Assembly (NCBI GenBank): GCA_913775315.1
Contig: CAJYIX010000037.1
Span: forward strand, 1 to 64,000
Direction: 5' to 3'
Length of the DNA stretch: 64,000 bases
DNA from: an uncultured Sphingomonas sp.
GTDB lineage: Bacteria; Pseudomonadota; Alphaproteobacteria; Sphingomonadales; Sphingomonadaceae
Part shown: in pieces, positions 62,089 to 64,000 of the stretch
How positions within the stretch are numbered: position 1 is the stretch's first letter
Layout: every line of letters starts with the position of its first letter
Position numbers and translations under genes: made by a program
Notes under the pieces: model-generated
Seen by the model: the letters and a program-made list of their open reading frames with translations, nothing else
The model's database searches: none
Told to the model about the DNA's origin: nothing

Positions 62089-64000
62089 ATGCGAATGGAC
62101 GACGAAGATCTTCAACAAATCCTTGGCCGCTTCGAAACCGAGCTTTCCGCAGGACGTCACGACGAGGCCCGCGGAGAGTTGCGGCACCTATTGTTCGGCT
62201 TAGCTGATTCACCGATCGAAGGTTCAGTTGGTGACGCCGTTCGGCTTTTGGCGGGCATGACACACCCGCCGGTCAAGGCTGCGGCGTTGGTGCTCCGCTC
62301 CCTCGGCGAGAACGACCTCCTTCAGGTTAACGCTGCGAATCAGCTAGCGAGGTACTCCGTCGAGCTGGCCGAGAAAGCGCTGCCGGGCTTTACTAACATG
62401 CTTGGCGTGAAAGGCGGCTCACAGAATTTCGAGAAGTTCAACGTCCTCTGCGGCTCAAAGAACTGGGTGGAAGCTAAGCTCGCACCTCTCGTGGTACCCT
62501 ATGCAACCTTCGAATCGCTGCTGGCTGCGCGAAAACAAATTCTGGCGCCGCTCGCTCACGGACGGCTCCTAGAGTTCGGCGGCGTGTACCGCCTTCCGGA
62601 GATCAGAGATGCGGTCGAAGCCGTATTCGCGAGCATGGAAGCGGTAAGCAAGGTGGCGGTGACGCTCGCCGCCGACGTCGAGAACGCTGAGAACGTCATC
62701 GACGACGCGTTGCACTTGGCGTCCGCCAGTCCTTCATTCGTGTCGACGAATTACCTCGCTCCGTTCTTGGCATGCGCACGAGCGCGGCTCGCTGAATTTA
62801 TATCATCCCTTCGGGGCAGGTTTACCGCAATCATCAACCAAGATTGGTCGGGAGAGGAACTGCCAAAACGCTATCCCCTGCTTGAAAAGGGGCGGGACCT
62901 GCGAATCCTCGTACCTTGTAGCAGCGACGGACGCGGGGCCGCTACCGACGTCCGCGTCACAGTCACGAGCGACAGCCAGCACGTCTTCTTCATAAACGAA
63001 GAAATAGCGCTGGGCAGCATCTCACCGGGGAGGTTCTCCATCGGCCTGGACGTCCACGTGGTCGACCCTGCGGACGAGGTCTCCGCAATGCTGGAGATCG
63101 AGTGGGGGGAAGTCGGCACCCCGAGGAGGCAAAGCACTCTGTTCGAGATAAGAGTGCTTGCACAAGCTACGGGAATTGACTGGGAAAGTTATGCCTTCGC
63201 TGACCCATACGGTACTTCACCGGCGGAGGGCGAAGACTTTGTAGGACGCCACGAGCAGGTCCAGACACTTGTAGCTCGCATGCTTCGACGGCCGATGGAC
63301 CCCTCGTATGTGACCGGTCAGAAGCGGGTAGGCAAGACATCGCTCGCCAAGGGTGCGGCACAAGCTGCGAAGGTCCGCGACCCGCAAGGGAAGCTCTCTT
63401 GGGAGTACATTCTCTTGGGAGAGATCGCGCACGAAGATCCACGCGTCTCTTTACGCCAACTTGGCGAGCGTATCGAGGAGTTCGTCGTCGGCGCTTTTCC
63501 CGGTAGCACGACACTGCCGCGCGGATCTTACGACGGTTCCCTGTCGCCACTCATAAGGCTGGCCAATGCCGCGAAGGCGGCGGATCCTGAACGACGTTTT
63601 GTGGTCATCATCGACGAGTTCGACGAGATGCCTCAGGAACTATATTTGCAAGGCAATCTGGCCGACACCGTGTTCGCGAACATACGCGCGCTCACGACCA
63701 CCGGCAACCTATGCCTGCTGCTTGTCGGCGGCGAGAACATGCCTTTCGTCATGGACAGGCAGGGTCAGCGGCTCAACAAATTCTCGCGAGTGAACCTAAC
63801 CTATTTTGATCGATCAACCGAGTGGGATGATTACGTCCGCCTCGTTCGCCACCCCTCGCGAACCGTCCTAAACTGGCATGAGGACGCGATCGTAGCGGTT
63901 TACGACCTTACGGCAGGCAACCCTTACTTCACTAACATCATATGCTCCAAGGTCTTTTCGAGGGCGCTGCGCGGGCGCGACATAGATATCACGCGAGAGG
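62089..64000 (+). CDS. Large STAND/AAA-type NTPase, 3' end beyond the window (defence candidate)
   Basis: Open from the ATG at 62089 (or 62095) to the window end, 637 codons without a stop. Residues 1-270 are mostly helical and unrecognised. About 275-378 is a beta-rich module (RDLRILVPCSSDGRGAATDV ... LGSISPGRFSIGLDV). The NTPase starts FVGRHEQV at 384, with Walker A GQKRVGKT (410-417) and Walker B VVIIDEFDE (D509, E510), then a sensor-like LLLVGGENMPF and winged-helix-like AVYDLTAGNPYFTNIIC. GQ-RVGKTSL is typical of STAND-type signalling ATPases. Codon use (ATA, TTA, AGG) is unlike the host. An antiviral role is inference from family and island context. Confidence 0.8.
   Translation, partial: MRMDDEDLQQILGRFETELSAGRHDEARGELRHLLFGLADSPIEGSVGDAVRLLAGMTHPPVKAAALVLRSLGENDLLQVNAANQLARYSVELAEKALPGFTNMLGVKGGSQNFEKFNVLCGSKNWVEAKLAPLVVPYATFESLLAARKQILAPLAHGRLLEFGGVYRLPEIRDAVEAVFASMEAVSKVAVTLAADVENAENVIDDALHLASASPSFVSTNYLAPFLACARARLAEFISSLRGRFTAIINQDWSGEELPKRYPLLEKGRDLRILVPCSSDGRGAATDVRVTVTSDSQHVFFINEEIALGSISPGRFSIGLDVHVVDPADEVSAMLEIEWGEVGTPRRQSTLFEIRVLAQATGIDWESYAFADPYGTSPAEGEDFVGRHEQVQTLVARMLRRPMDPSYVTGQKRVGKTSLAKGAAQAAKVRDPQGKLSWEYILLGEIAHEDPRVSLRQLGERIEEFVVGAFPGSTTLPRGSYDGSLSPLIRLANAAKAADPERRFVVIIDEFDEMPQELYLQGNLADTVFANIRALTTTGNLCLLLVGGENMPFVMDRQGQRLNKFSRVNLTYFDRSTEWDDYVRLVRHPSRTVLNWHEDAIVAVYDLTAGNPYFTNIICSKVFSRALRGRDIDITRE

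Larger units (their letters stand above)
60710..64000. mobile_element. Right-hand genomic island integrated at tRNA-Met (continues beyond the window)
   Basis: Begins at the tRNA-Met scar and runs to the window end. GC is visibly lower than in the chromosome to the left, rare codons (ATA, TTA, AGG) appear, and gene density falls (530 bp without genes). Carries a winged-helix protein and a large NTPase. No integrase is seen within the window. The intact tRNA-Met and the integrase should lie at the other end. Confidence 0.7.

Overview
The window looks like chromosome of a sphingomonad-type alphaproteobacterium (Sphingomonas or a close relative). The basis is the high GC, very short intergenic gaps, many GTG starts overlapping the previous stop (GTGA), and gene sets usual in that group: ffh-rpsP-rimM, rpsA-ihfB, patatin next to 3-hydroxybutyrate dehydrogenase, and arginine succinyltransferase genes. 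The assignment is inference from gene content; no 16S rRNA is present.

Layout. 1-2500 is a mobile left edge: the start of an IS5-type transposase, a lipoprotein/membrane-protein pair and a tyrosine integrase. 2500-8800 holds a cytochrome c, an EAL protein, a LysM lipoprotein and a Ser/Thr kinase - FHA (TagH-like) - PP2C phosphatase operon. 8800-21300 is mixed housekeeping: GspF, MtgA, an exported methyltransferase, a frameshifted gene, an amidohydrolase operon, an acyltransferase of foreign look, a GreA-like factor, a zinc peptidase, patatin, BdhA and an HD-GYP protein. 21500-37300 is central metabolism and nucleotide work: aconitase, a TSUP exporter, RppH, a deacetylase, photolyase, CFA synthase, malate synthase G, a MarR regulator, a CoA-type NUDIX enzyme, the CCA enzyme and a GGDEF-EAL protein. 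37300-45000 has parC, an M20 hydrolase-astA-astB operon, a GST and a methyltransferase. 45000-56300 is the translation and secretion core: rpsA, ihfB, tRNA-Leu, rimM, rpsP, ffh, mtaB, ftsY and a YciB-like protein. 56300-60400 is a run of small stress-type genes (entericidin, two CsbD-like proteins, a PAS-LuxR regulator, lipoproteins) and a ROK sugar kinase.

Three things stand out. (1) The tRNA-Leu(UAA) gene at 47477-47797 is split by a 233-nt group I intron. Its P, Q, R and S core elements, its P1 helix with the U.G splice-site wobble and its terminal G can all be read directly. (2) At 60662-60709 there is only the 3' half of an elongator tRNA-Met, the scar expected where a genomic island has integrated. 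Everything to the right of it is lower in GC. (3) That island carries a winged-helix protein and a large open-ended NTPase of STAND/AAA type (62089 to the window end), a candidate defence protein.

Cyclic-di-GMP turnover is well represented, with four proteins. Two promoter-like sites with identical GGAAC-N16-GGTT spacing suggest EcfG general-stress control of two small genes.
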